Shown: positions 37,671 to 46,714, counted from the stretch's first letter. The stretch is 64,000 nucleotides of DNA from an uncultured Paracoccaceae bacterium (GCA_947496605.1 CANMDF010000004.1:398689-462688); one strand, 5' to 3'. Made by a program: numbers and translations. The notes: generated from the sequence alone by a model not told the origin.

Positions 37671-38585
37671 ATGGATCTGAGCGCGATTAATCCCATCCTG
37701 TTGCTGGCGTCACTTATGGTGGCCGCGACGCCGATCATCTTGGCAGCCATCGGTGAATTGGTCGTCGAACGCGCAGGTGTTCTGAACCTTGGGGTTGAAG
37801 GCATGATGATTACTGGCGCCGTTTGCGGGTTCGTCGTTGCCGTTGGGACCAATTCGCCTTGGCTTGGTTTTCTGGGTGCGGCTGTCGGCGGGGCTGTTCT
37901 ATCGCTAATTTTTGGCTTTCTCACGCAATTCTTGCTATCCAACCAAGTCGCGACTGGCCTGGCGCTTACGCTGTTTGGTTTGGGGCTGTCGGCGTTGATG
38001 GGCCAAGGATACATCGGGATCAAGGCGCCTAGCTTTCCCGATTGGCATATTCCTTTGCTTGGCGACATCCCAGTGATTGGTCCAATCGTGTTTCAGCATG
38101 ATCCAATGGTTTATGTCGGGCTTGCGATTGTTGCAGGCGTCTGGGCTTTTTTGAAATACAGCCGCGCTGGCCTAGTATTGCGTGCCGTTGGTGAAAATCA
38201 TGAGGCCGCGCATGCGCTGGGCTATCATGTTGTCCGCGTGCGAATGCTCGCGATCATGTTCGGCGGCGCATGCGCTGGGCTTGGTGGTGCCTATCTGAGC
38301 CTCGTGCGCGTGCCACAATGGACCGAAGGGATGACTGCTGGCGCAGGCTGGATCGCCCTTGCTATCGTTGTCTTTGCAAGCTGGCGGCCGGGGCGCCTTT
38401 TGCTGGGTGCCTATTTGTTTGGCGGCGTGACCGTTTTACAGTTGAACCTGCAGGCAGCAGGGGCCGCGATTGGGGTCGAGTATCTTTCTATGGCTCCCTA
38501 TCTGGCAACCATCGCCGTTCTGGTTATTATGCGGGCCGGACGTGCGCCCGGATCATTGGGCCAATCATTCCATGCCTCACGTTGA
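37671..38585 (+). CDS. ABC permease 2 of the purine/nucleoside transporter
   Basis: The protein has 304 residues and is the YufQ/NupC-like partner of permease 1 in the BPD-transp-2 family. It shows AAIGELVVERAGVLNLGVEGMMITGAVCGFVVA near the N-terminus and LRAVGENHEAAHALGYHVVRVRMLAIMFGGACAGLGGAYLS, the coupling-helix region contacting the ATPase. It is followed after 30 bases by the binding-protein gene. Confidence 0.93.
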   Translation: MDLSAINPILLLASLMVAATPIILAAIGELVVERAGVLNLGVEGMMITGAVCGFVVAVGTNSPWLGFLGAAVGGAVLSLIFGFLTQFLLSNQVATGLALTLFGLGLSALMGQGYIGIKAPSFPDWHIPLLGDIPVIGPIVFQHDPMVYVGLAIVAGVWAFLKYSRAGLVLRAVGENHEAAHALGYHVVRVRMLAIMFGGACAGLGGAYLSLVRVPQWTEGMTAGAGWIALAIVVFASWRPGRLLLGAYLFGGVTVLQLNLQAAGAAIGVEYLSMAPYLATIAVLVIMRAGRAPGSLGQSFHASR

Positions 38586-38615
38586 GGCGACACTAAGACC
38601 ACCAAGGGGAAACAC

Positions 38616-39695
38616 ATGACAATGAAAACAATTCTGGCCAGTGCAACACTCGCGCTTGGCCTTGCAACAGGGGCCGCTGCTGACGGCCACGAGCCAACAA
38701 CAGTTGGTTTCGTCTACGTCGGGCCAATTGGCGATGGCGGCTGGACGTATGAGCACGACAAAGGCCGTTTGGCCGTTGAAGAGGCTTTCGGCGACAAAGT
38801 CGAAACAGTCTTCGTTGAAAGCGTGCCAGAAGGCCCTGACGCTGAACGCGTCATGACACAGATGGCGCTGCAAGGTGCAGACCTGATCTTTACGACATCA
38901 TTCGGCTACATGGACCAGACCATCGCGGTGGCTGAGAAGTTCCCCGATGTGAAGTTTGAGCACGCAACGGGCTACAAGCGTGCCGATAACGTATCTACAT
39001 ACTCTGCACGTTTCTATGAGGGCCGTGCAGTACAGGGCCACATTGCGGGCCAGATGACCGAAAGCAACATCATCGGCTACATCGCATCCTTCCCGATCCC
39101 GGAAGTTATCCGTGGCATCAACTCTGCATTCGTGCACGCACAGGAAGTAAACCCTGACGTCGAGTTCAAGATCATCTGGGCCTACACATGGTTTGACCCA
39201 GCAAAAGAAGCGGAAGCCGCAAACGTACTGATCGAACAAGGTGCTGACGTGATCTTGCAGCATACCGATTCAACCGCACCTCAGGCGGCAGCGCAGGCTG
39301 CTGGCAACGTTGTGACATTCGGTCAGGCATCTGACATGTCCGAATTCGCACCTTTCCCACGCGTCTCGTCCATCATCGACGATTGGGCGCCTTACTACAT
39401 CGCCCGCACACAAGCGGTTATGGATGGCACTTGGGAAAGCACAGACACATGGGACGGCATTGGCCCAGGCATGGTTGGTATTGGTGAAATCACCGACGCC
39501 GTACCTGCCGATGTAAAGGCATCTGCCGAAGCATTGGTCGAGCGTCTGCGCACTGGCGAGTACCACGCGTTCACAGGCCCCATCAACAAGCAGGACGGCT
39601 CTGTCTGGTTGGCCGATGGCGAAGTTGCAGATGACGGCACTTTGGCTGGCATGAACTTCTATGTCGAAGGTGTGACTGGCGAAATTCCCCAGTAA
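38616..39695 (+). CDS. BMP-family substrate-binding protein (purine/nucleoside)
   Basis: The protein has 359 residues with a signal peptide (ILASATLALGLATGAAADG). It is a basic-membrane-protein/PnrA-type periplasmic receptor: VGFVYVGPIGDGGWTYEHDKGR, DLIFTTSFGYMDQTIAVAEKFPDVKFEHATGY, and GADVILQHTDSTAPQ. No lipobox is seen, so it is probably soluble in the periplasm. The coupling to xdhABC suggests purine bases or nucleosides as substrate. A strong terminator follows and ends the operon. Confidence 0.93.
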   Translation: MTMKTILASATLALGLATGAAADGHEPTTVGFVYVGPIGDGGWTYEHDKGRLAVEEAFGDKVETVFVESVPEGPDAERVMTQMALQGADLIFTTSFGYMDQTIAVAEKFPDVKFEHATGYKRADNVSTYSARFYEGRAVQGHIAGQMTESNIIGYIASFPIPEVIRGINSAFVHAQEVNPDVEFKIIWAYTWFDPAKEAEAANVLIEQGADVILQHTDSTAPQAAAQAAGNVVTFGQASDMSEFAPFPRVSSIIDDWAPYYIARTQAVMDGTWESTDTWDGIGPGMVGIGEITDAVPADVKASAEALVERLRTGEYHAFTGPINKQDGSVWLADGEVADDGTLAGMNFYVEGVTGEIPQ

Positions 39696-39718
39696 ACTCT
39701 TCAAACAGCACATAGAAA

Positions 39719-39745
39719 GGCCCCGTCTTTGGCGGGGCCTTTTTT
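39719..39745 (+). terminator. Rho-independent terminator of the xdh-transporter operon
   Basis: GGCCCCG and CGGGGCC form a 7-bp GC stem with a seven-base loop, followed by TTTTTT. It lies 24 bases after the binding-protein stop. From here to 39978 I see no gene, only a presumed promoter region for the next gene. Confidence 0.93.
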
Positions 39746-39978
39746 GTCGGAACTTTGGTGGAAAACTGACCCAAATGCGGCACGCAAGACAACAGCCTAT
39801 ACTAAAGTAAGATACACACGCAGAGGTATTGTTCGCACGCGTAAATTACTGCTAAGGCGGGTCCTGCAGATACCCTTCGGATTCGGGTGATGTCGCCAAC
39901 TAGAGAATGGACGGGGTTTCATATCTAAGCTGGCTGTAAGTAATAGAGTAGTTTTATTAACTAGTTAGGACGGTAAAA

Positions 39979-40929
39979 ATGGGCTTTCAGTGGTCAAACG
40001 AAATGACACGCGTCGCGACGACGACGATACGAACCATGGCATGTGCAGCGACTTTTGCATTTAGTACGGCGCCGATTGCGATTGCACAGAATGCAGTAGT
40101 TCTCGACGCGCAGTTCGTAGAAGATTCGGGGGGCGCCGAACGTATCAATCTTGTCGGAAAACTGCGCATGCTCAGTCAACGCGTTCCCGCTTCAGCATGC
40201 TATGTGCAAGCCGATATCAACACCGACGATACCCGTGCGATGATGCTTTCCGCCCAGAAAGAGTTTGCGACAATTACAGCAGCCTTGGAATTCGGCAACG
40301 AGGATCTTGGTATTTCTGGCGAAGAGACGCGCCGCAAGACGCTTGTCGGAATTTCAAAACTGAACGAGCTTTGGATGCCAATCAGCGCAAGCGTCGACCA
40401 AATCGCATCCGGCAATGGTACAGATGAAGTTGTTCGCCAACTTGCTGACGACACTGCCCCCCTGCTTGATATGGCGATATTGATGGTTACCGAAATATCG
40501 CAACAATACAGCCAGCCAGGTGAACTACTTTTGCGCGACTCGATGGTCATCGATATTGCTGGCCGCCAGCGTATGCTGGCCCAACGGGTATCCAAAAATA
40601 TCTGTCTGATATCTGCTGGCGTTGCGTCTGAAAGTGCTATGTCTGAGCTAGAGCAAGCCACAACAACTTTCGAAACATCGCTCATGGCGCTGCGCAATGG
40701 CATGGAAGCCGCTGGCATCCAAAGGCCGCCGACCCCGGAAATTGAAGCTGGGTTGGACAGTGTCATCGCAGATTGGCAAGAAATCTTGCCAAAAATCAAT
40801 CGTGTCCTCGCAGGCGAGCAGCTGGATGATGAAGAACTCTCATTGGTGTTTGGGTTCTCAAATCGGTTGACCGGAGGCATGAACTCAGTTGTTGGCTTAT
40901 ATGCCGAAGCATCCAAGCTAGGGACCTGA
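39979..40929 (+). CDS. Free-standing periplasmic PilJ-domain protein (two copies)
   Basis: The protein has 316 residues with a signal peptide (ACAATFAFSTAPIAIAQ) and no further membrane helix. Two copies of the type IV pili methyl-accepting transducer N-terminal (PilJ-type, PF13675) motif are visible: RINLVGKLRMLSQRV at about residue 52 and IDIAGRQRMLAQRVSKNICLI at about residue 193. In known proteins this domain is the sensor part of nitrate/nitrite sensors or chemoreceptors, joined to a signalling domain that is missing here. GGACGG lies upstream of the ATG; an alternative start is 40003. It stands alone. It might bind a ligand for a partner sensor, but the function is unknown. Confidence 0.8.
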   Translation: MGFQWSNEMTRVATTTIRTMACAATFAFSTAPIAIAQNAVVLDAQFVEDSGGAERINLVGKLRMLSQRVPASACYVQADINTDDTRAMMLSAQKEFATITAALEFGNEDLGISGEETRRKTLVGISKLNELWMPISASVDQIASGNGTDEVVRQLADDTAPLLDMAILMVTEISQQYSQPGELLLRDSMVIDIAGRQRMLAQRVSKNICLISAGVASESAMSELEQATTTFETSLMALRNGMEAAGIQRPPTPEIEAGLDSVIADWQEILPKINRVLAGEQLDDEELSLVFGFSNRLTGGMNSVVGLYAEASKLGT

Positions 40930-41002
40930 ACTAAAATTTCGCCCGCACTCTTCTGGTCAGCTTTGGCAACTTCGGTCAAAGTGACCCAAGAGGAGAGCGA
41001 CG

Positions 41003-41851
41003 ATGACCGACACACTTGCCCTACTTGGCGTCAAAGGCGGCCCGGCTATTCGGCCGGGTTCCAACATGCCCACGTCGATGCTTCTAAAGCTAGGCGGGAA
41101 GACAATTTTGATCGACGCCGGGCTCGGCGTAACGCGCGGCATCTGTGATCAAGGCGTTGCCTTGACCGAGATCGATTTGATTGTCATCACCCACCTGCAT
41201 TCAGACCACTATCTTGAACTGGGACCCTTTTTTCATACCGCGTGGACAGCGGGGCTTAACCGCACAATTCCGGTGATTGGACCAAAAGGCCTTGATGCAT
41301 ATTGGGCAGGCTTTCAGGCCAGTATGGCCTTTGACATCGATCTGAGGATGAGAGACGAAGGGCGCTGCGACTTTAGCAGCCTCGCCGATATTCAAGTCAT
41401 TCAAGACGAGACCGCATTCGGCGGTATTGCGATCAGCAGCATGCGCAACATTCATCCACCTATCACAGATACATTCGCGTTGCGCTTTGATACAGGCGAA
41501 AAGGGTGTCGTTGTGTCCGGTGATACTGCCTATATGCCAGAAATGGCCACCTTTGCGCACGGTGCGGACCTGTTGATTCATGAAGCCATGCTGCGTGAAG
41601 GTGTTGAGGCCCTCTGCGCCCGCATGACGAATGGCGACGCGCGGTTGCGGACTCATATTTTACGGAGTCATACCGATGCAGCGGACGTCGGACGCATCGC
41701 GAAAGATGCCGGTGTCAAGCAACTGGCGATCAACCACATGGTGCCTGACGGCGATCCAGATTTCACGGAACAACATTGGCAAGTCGAAGTCAGAAAACAC
41801 TGGGATGGCCCCTTCTTGCTTGGCCAAGACGGCATGGTCATTCCAATCTGA
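41003..41851 (+). CDS. Metallo-beta-lactamase-fold hydrolase
   Basis: The protein has 282 residues. The metal motif THLHSDHYLELGP gives the HxHxDH set, followed by VVSGDTAYMPEM (bridging Asp) and INHMVPDGDP (last His). The layout is like RNase Z- or arylsulfatase-type MBL proteins. GAGGAGAG is well placed before the ATG. No signal peptide. The substrate cannot be told. It lies between the PilJ-domain gene and a cyclic-di-GMP gene on the same strand with gaps of about 70-90 bases. Confidence 0.9.
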   Translation: MTDTLALLGVKGGPAIRPGSNMPTSMLLKLGGKTILIDAGLGVTRGICDQGVALTEIDLIVITHLHSDHYLELGPFFHTAWTAGLNRTIPVIGPKGLDAYWAGFQASMAFDIDLRMRDEGRCDFSSLADIQVIQDETAFGGIAISSMRNIHPPITDTFALRFDTGEKGVVVSGDTAYMPEMATFAHGADLLIHEAMLREGVEALCARMTNGDARLRTHILRSHTDAADVGRIAKDAGVKQLAINHMVPDGDPDFTEQHWQVEVRKHWDGPFLLGQDGMVIPI

Positions 41852-41941
41852 CACTTAGCAAATCTAGCCGCGTTAACTTTTCTCGAATGCATCTCGATTA
41901 TGCAGGTTCCGATTTGATTTGTTCGGAATGCATGACGTTTG

Positions 41942-43810
41942 ATGTATCAACTATCCACCATGCTTGCCTTTGGCCTATTCGCCGCGCTGGTTGTGGTATT
42001 GATCAGACGGCTTTCACGGCAATCATCCGATGGGCGCAAAAACAGTGACCCTCTAGACTATTTTGGCTTTGCGCGCATCGCGTGTCAGCATGCCAATGAT
42101 GGCCTTGTCGTGATGAATATGAGCGGGATTATCCAATGGGTAAACCCGGCCTATTGCAGGATTATGGGGTATGCTGCGGACGAAATGATCGGGCAAAACC
42201 CGCGAAGCTTTGCTTTGTTACCTCACGAAAGACCACCCCCCGGAACGCTTGTTCGGTTTCGGCTGGATGCTGATACTCCAGGTCCAGAGACGCTCGAACT
42301 TGTTGAAAACATACGTAAAGATGGTTCTGTCTTTTGGAACCAAATAAGTATGTCGTTTCATACCACCTCCGATGGTGCGCAATACGCAGTTGTTGTTTGT
42401 CGCGATGTGTCCGCAAATGTCGAGAACGAAAAACAGCTCGAAGCCACAAGTAAGGAACTGGCCCACATTGCGGCGCATGATCACCTCACGGGTGCTGCGA
42501 ACAGAGCAGAGCTACTGCGTTTCCTCAAAAATGCGTTGAAACAGGCCAAGAAAACGGGCGCAAGGGTTGGTGTCCTGCACATCGATTTGGATAAATTCAA
42601 GCAGACGAATGACATGCACGGACACTCTGCGGGCGACGCCGTTCTTGTTGCAACAGTCGAAAGGCTCACCGCAGAGGTACGTGACATCGATTTGGTCGCC
42701 CGTATCGGCGGTGATGAATTTATCGTTGTCTGCAAGGACTTGAATTCTCTCAAAGACCTCAAAAACATCGGTCTGGCGCTAAGCCAGGCGGTCAACAAAC
42801 CAGTTCCGTGGCAGAAGATGAACCTTACGTCACAGATCAGTGTCGGAGCTGCCCTTTCAAATCCAGCAATCACCGATCCCGACGAGATGTTGGTGCAGTC
42901 AGATTTCGCTTTGTATGACGTCAAGCGCAGCGGTCGTGGCCGGGTGGCCACCTACAGCGCAGAACTACATCGCCGTCATACGCAAGTAACGCAGCGACAA
43001 ACAGACTTGCAGGCAGCCATCCGTGACAAAGCGATGACTTTTCACTTTCAGCCCGTCGTCGGAAAAGAGCCTGGGGTTGTCAGGGGGCTCGAAACTCTTG
43101 TGCGATGGCAACATCCCTCGGATGGCATGATCCCACCAGATGAACTGCTGCCCATCGCGCAGTCTTTGGGATTGATGGCAGAATTAGATTTTCTGGCAAT
43201 GAATGCGGCACTAGATATGAAGTCAGACCTCAACCGCCACGGTCACAACGATGTCCTTGTCAGCTTTAACGCATCTTCCGAATTGCTCGCACATGATGAT
43301 TTTTGCGCGGCCCTTCTTTCCGGCCTCGCCTTTCGTGAACTCAGCGTAGATGACGTCATTGTTGAAGTTCTTGAGACCGTATTGTTCGAGGATCATCTGA
43401 CAGAAACGCCCTTTGTCCAAAAGGTCTCAGACTTAGATGCGGCTGGAATCTTTACCGTCCTTGATGATTTCGGCAGCGGAAATGCTGGGATTGCGCAACT
43501 CGCGAGGCTTGCGATCCGAGGGGTAAAATTTGACAAGTCACTCGGCATGCGCATCCTGACTGATCCCGCGATGGAGATTGTCTATCGAACGCTCACGCAA
43601 CTCTGCATGGAGTTAGACTTGCGCATGGTAACAGAAGGGGTTGAGACAGAGGCACAGGTCAATCGCCTAATGGCATTGGGCTGCACCAATATACAAGGGT
43701 TCTTGATCTCAAAACCCATGCCCCAAGACCAAGTTTTCACATGGTTGGACACCTACACCGCTTCTGCGATTGCCCCAAGCGACGCCCATCGCTATCTAAA
43801 GGCAAATTGA
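41942..43810 (+). CDS. Membrane-anchored PAS-GGDEF-EAL cyclic-di-GMP protein
   Basis: The protein has 622 residues. An N-terminal helix (about residues 5-23) anchors it. A PAS domain follows (about 45-165, with NDGLVVMNMSGIIQWVNPAYCRIMGY). The GGDEF domain (about 178-340) has an intact ARIGGDEFIVV. The EAL domain (about 350-600) has ETL in place of EAL but keeps its Glu, and retains SFNAS, EVLET, LDDFGSG, VKFDKS, TEGVET and NIQGF. Both synthesis and breakdown of cyclic di-GMP therefore look possible, with PAS input deciding. A TTG one codon earlier is open. Confidence 0.93.
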   Translation: MYQLSTMLAFGLFAALVVVLIRRLSRQSSDGRKNSDPLDYFGFARIACQHANDGLVVMNMSGIIQWVNPAYCRIMGYAADEMIGQNPRSFALLPHERPPPGTLVRFRLDADTPGPETLELVENIRKDGSVFWNQISMSFHTTSDGAQYAVVVCRDVSANVENEKQLEATSKELAHIAAHDHLTGAANRAELLRFLKNALKQAKKTGARVGVLHIDLDKFKQTNDMHGHSAGDAVLVATVERLTAEVRDIDLVARIGGDEFIVVCKDLNSLKDLKNIGLALSQAVNKPVPWQKMNLTSQISVGAALSNPAITDPDEMLVQSDFALYDVKRSGRGRVATYSAELHRRHTQVTQRQTDLQAAIRDKAMTFHFQPVVGKEPGVVRGLETLVRWQHPSDGMIPPDELLPIAQSLGLMAELDFLAMNAALDMKSDLNRHGHNDVLVSFNASSELLAHDDFCAALLSGLAFRELSVDDVIVEVLETVLFEDHLTETPFVQKVSDLDAAGIFTVLDDFGSGNAGIAQLARLAIRGVKFDKSLGMRILTDPAMEIVYRTLTQLCMELDLRMVTEGVETEAQVNRLMALGCTNIQGFLISKPMPQDQVFTWLDTYTASAIAPSDAHRYLKAN

Positions 43811-43832
43811 ACCCTTTACGGAGCGTCCCCCA

Positions 43833-45488
43833 ATGGCTGCCAATCAATTCGTCTACTTCATGGACGGCGTGTCCAAAACTTATCCCGGCGGGAAAAAGGT
43901 ATTTGAAAACATCCGGTTGAACTTTCTGCCCGGTGTAAAGATTGGCGTGGTTGGTGTGAACGGCACGGGTAAATCCACGCTGATGCGCATCATGGCCGGC
44001 CAAGACAAAGACTTTGCCGGTGAAGCATGGGCGGCTGAGGGCGCGCGTGTCGGCTATTTGCCACAAGAGCCCGAACTCGATGCAAACCTAACTGTGCGTG
44101 AGAACGTAATGCTTGGCGTGGCCGACAAAAAAGCGATTCTTGACCGCTATAACGAAGTCGCGATGAACTATTCAGAAGAAACCGCAGATGAGATGGCCCA
44201 GTTGCAAGACGAGATCGACAGCCAAAACCTGTGGGACCTCGACGCACAAATCGACATTTCAATGGAGGCGCTACGCTGTCCTCCCGATGATGCGGATGTG
44301 ACAACGCTTTCAGGCGGTGAAAAGCGCCGAGTCGCACTGTGCCAACTTTTGCTGGATGCGCCTGATATGCTTTTGTTGGACGAACCAACCAACCACTTGG
44401 ACGCCGAAACCATCGCTTGGCTACAACAGCACCTGATCGACTATAAAGGGACGATCCTGATCGTTACCCACGATCGCTACTTCCTTGACGCGATCACCGG
44501 TTGGATTTTGGAGTTGGATCGCGGTTCCGGCATTCCGCACGAAGGCAACTATTCCAGCTGGCTTGAAGCAAAGGCCAAACGGCTTGAGCGCGAAGCAAAA
44601 GACGACAAATCCAAGCAGCGCACGCTGGCACGCGAACTCGAATGGATGCAGCAAGGTGCGAAAGCACGGCAAGCAAAATCAAAGGCACGTATCAGCGCCT
44701 ACAATGATCTGGCCAACCAGTCTGAAAAAGAAAAAATGGGCCGCGCTCAGATCATCATTCCCAATGGGCCGCGCCTTGGATCTAAGGTCATCGAAGTCGA
44801 TAGCCTGAAAAAGGCGATGGGCGACAAACTTCTGATCGAAGACCTGACATTTGACCTGCCGCCTGGTGGTATTGTCGGCGTCATCGGACCCAACGGTGCG
44901 GGTAAGTCCACGTTGTTTTCCATGCTGACCGGCCAAGCCGAACCTGACGAGGGCAGCGTCGAATACGGTGATACCGTCAAGCTGTCCTACGTTGACCAAT
45001 CGCGCGATGCATTGAACCCTGACACAACTGTCTGGGAAGAAATCAGCGGCGGTGCCGAGATTATTGAATTGGGCGATGCGTCAATGAACAGCCGCGCCTA
45101 TTGCTCGGCGTTCAACTTTAAGGGCGGCGATCAGCAAAAGAAGGTTGGCCTGCTATCGGGTGGTGAGCGCAACCGCGTGCATATGGCCAAACTGTTGAAG
45201 TCAGGCGGCAATGTTCTGCTGCTTGATGAACCGACAAACGATCTTGACGTTGAAACGCTGCGCGCGCTTGAAGATGCATTGGTCAGCTTTGCCGGGTGCG
45301 CCGTCGTCATTAGCCACGACCGCTTTTTCCTTGATCGTATCTGCACGCACATCCTCGCGTTTGAGGGGGATGCCCATGTTGAATGGTTCCAAGGTGCCTT
45401 TACCGACTACGAGGAAGACAAAAAGTCACGGCTGGGCGCAGATGCGTTGGAACCAAAGCGGATGAAGCACAAGAAATTCGTGCGATGA
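43833..45488 (+). CDS. ettA: EttA, energy-dependent translational throttle (ABC-F)
   Basis: This 551-residue cytoplasmic ABC-F ATPase binds the ribosomal E site. It has two ABC domains: GVNGTGKSTLM, LSGGEKRRVALCQLL, LLLDEPTNHLD; and GPNGAGKSTLF, LSGGERNRVHMAKLL, LLLDEPTNDLD. The arm region and the linker with lysines and arginines (LEREAKDDKSKQRTLARELEWM) match EttA in length. It overlaps the next, broken small gene by four bases. Confidence 0.95.
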   Translation: MAANQFVYFMDGVSKTYPGGKKVFENIRLNFLPGVKIGVVGVNGTGKSTLMRIMAGQDKDFAGEAWAAEGARVGYLPQEPELDANLTVRENVMLGVADKKAILDRYNEVAMNYSEETADEMAQLQDEIDSQNLWDLDAQIDISMEALRCPPDDADVTTLSGGEKRRVALCQLLLDAPDMLLLDEPTNHLDAETIAWLQQHLIDYKGTILIVTHDRYFLDAITGWILELDRGSGIPHEGNYSSWLEAKAKRLEREAKDDKSKQRTLARELEWMQQGAKARQAKSKARISAYNDLANQSEKEKMGRAQIIIPNGPRLGSKVIEVDSLKKAMGDKLLIEDLTFDLPPGGIVGVIGPNGAGKSTLFSMLTGQAEPDEGSVEYGDTVKLSYVDQSRDALNPDTTVWEEISGGAEIIELGDASMNSRAYCSAFNFKGGDQQKKVGLLSGGERNRVHMAKLLKSGGNVLLLDEPTNDLDVETLRALEDALVSFAGCAVVISHDRFFLDRICTHILAFEGDAHVEWFQGAFTDYEEDKKSRLGADALEPKRMKHKKFVR

Positions 45489-45859
45489 AGACATTTGCGA
45501 TCGCCGCAGGGATCACTTGGGTCGTTGCGGCGTTTCTCTATTTAGGTGACGCCACACAATGGGCTGGTGCGCATCCGTTTTGGGCAGACCAAGTCTTGCT
45601 AACTGGGGTTTTTGTGGGAACACTCTTGGCAGGTTTGAAAACTAAAATTGGTAATTGGAGCCCCGCAATTGGCTTCGCGGTTCTGTAAGTTATGTCATTT
45701 TCCCTAGCATCTTATGGCAAAAACCGCTTTGCCGCATCGTTCGCCGAGGACACGTTCGGTGGTCAACTTTGGTTTTTTGGCTGGCATGCCTTCTGCGCGT
45801 TTACAGTCGCTGCAATCGCGGCAGTTAGCTATCGGACGTTGGTTCTAAGAGGTCGCTAA
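45485..45859 (+). pseudogene. Small four-helix membrane protein gene split by one in-frame stop
   Basis: From the ATG at 45485 (overlapping the ettA stop) 67 codons run to TAA at 45686-45688. One codon later, in the same frame, an ATG at 45692 opens 55 more codons to TAA at 45857. Read through, the product has about 123 residues with four hydrophobic segments, and the third is cut in the middle (SPAIGFAVL, stop, VMSFSLASYG). This looks like a single gene with a nonsense mutation or a sequencing error. Alternatively it is two small membrane proteins. I do not recognise the family. Confidence 0.55.
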
Positions 45860-45957
45860 TCTGCTACCAATCGTTGCAACAGCGGGCGTTGTTACAAACA
45901 TTTTACTTGTATTGTTGGACCTAAGGCCCCACATGCAGGGTGCAGACGTTACACAAC

Positions 45958-45996
45958 TCGACCACTGTTTTCCCTTTCGGCTACAGTCTCTCGATC
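45958..45996 (+). promoter_or_regulatory. Conserved leader element of the first csp gene
   Basis: This 39-base stretch shares 33 of 38 aligned bases with 46407-46444, at nearly the same distance (104 versus 98 bases) from the start codon of the following csp gene. Both copies can fold with TCGA/TCGA and ACTG/CAGT stems, and most differences fall in unpaired positions. It is probably part of a long 5' untranslated region acting in cold-shock control. The rest of 45860-46061 shows no gene. Confidence 0.65.
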
Positions 45997-46061
45997 TTGA
46001 CACTGACTCGGCCAAGCTGTCGCAATTACGCGGACAGTATTGATACTAAAGGAAAAACACG

Positions 46062-46268
46062 ATGGCTACTGGCACCGTGAAATGGTTTAACACAACAAAA
46101 GGCTTCGGCTTTATCGCACCTGATGGCGGATCTAAGGACGTTTTCGTTCACATTTCTGCTGTTGAGCGCTCCGGCCTTACAGGCCTGCAGGACGACCAAA
46201 AGGTAACTTTTGACGTTGAAGCTGGCCGCGACGGTCGCGAATCTGCGGTTAACCTCGCACTCGCATAA
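46062..46268 (+). CDS. Cold-shock protein (CspA family) 1
   Basis: The protein has 68 residues, a single cold-shock OB fold. The RNA-binding motifs KGFGFIAPD and VFVHISAVE are intact. It begins [16 protein letters not shown] and lacks extensions. Csp proteins act as RNA chaperones. A paralogue differing at few positions lies 236 bases further on. Purine-rich AAAGGAAAA precedes the ATG. Confidence 0.95.
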   Translation: MATGTVKWFNTTKGFGFIAPDGGSKDVFVHISAVERSGLTGLQDDQKVTFDVEAGRDGRESAVNLALA

Positions 46269-46290
46269 GCGATATTTGACTAAGGCTGTA

Positions 46291-46310
46291 GCGCGCGGGC
46301 AACCGCGCGC
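46291..46310 (+). terminator. GC hairpin between the two csp genes
   Basis: GCGCGCGG and CCGCGCGC form a perfect 8-bp stem around a GCAA tetraloop, 22 bases after the first csp stop. No T-run follows, so it may stabilise the mRNA end or support a Rho-dependent stop. Confidence 0.6.
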
Positions 46311-46406
46311 TCGCCACTACTTTGTTCACGTATCGTGGACAATAAATCCCTGAAATCTTGAATTTTGTATAATGTCGTGGCAGTATGTCGCGGCAACGTT
46401 AATCTA

Positions 46407-46444
46407 TCGACCACTGTTTCCCCTACCGGCCCAGTCTTTCGATC
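46407..46444 (+). promoter_or_regulatory. Conserved leader element of the second csp gene
   Basis: This is the second copy of the element described at 45958-45996, 98 bases before its csp start. TCGA/TCGA and ACTG/CAGT pairings are kept while the loop has changed. Sequence between the two genes outside this element is otherwise dissimilar. Confidence 0.65.
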
Positions 46445-46504
46445 ACGTTTGACCGAGCCGAGCCGCTGCACTCCCGCGAGCGGATTACATAAGGAAACAA
46501 GGAC

Positions 46505-46714
46505 ATGGCTTCAGGCACTGTCAAATGGTTCAACACCACCAAAGGCTATGGTTTCATAGCACCCGATGGTGGCAGCAAGGACGTGTTCGTCCATATCTCT
46601 GCAGTCGAGCGTTCTGGGCTCACTGGGTTAAAGGACGACCAAAAGGTCAACTTTGACATCGAAGCAGGGCGTGATGGGCGTGAAAGCGCCATTAACCTGA
46701 CACTCGCCGACTAA
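46505..46714 (+). CDS. Cold-shock protein (CspA family) 2
   Basis: The protein has 69 residues and is almost identical to the one at 46062-46268 (for example [20 protein letters not shown] against [20 protein letters not shown]). A strong Shine-Dalgarno AAGGA lies upstream. The codons differ at many third positions while the protein is kept, so the duplication is old and under selection. It has its own leader copy and its own terminator, so it can be expressed separately. Confidence 0.95.
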   Translation: MASGTVKWFNTTKGYGFIAPDGGSKDVFVHISAVERSGLTGLKDDQKVNFDIEAGRDGRESAINLTLAD

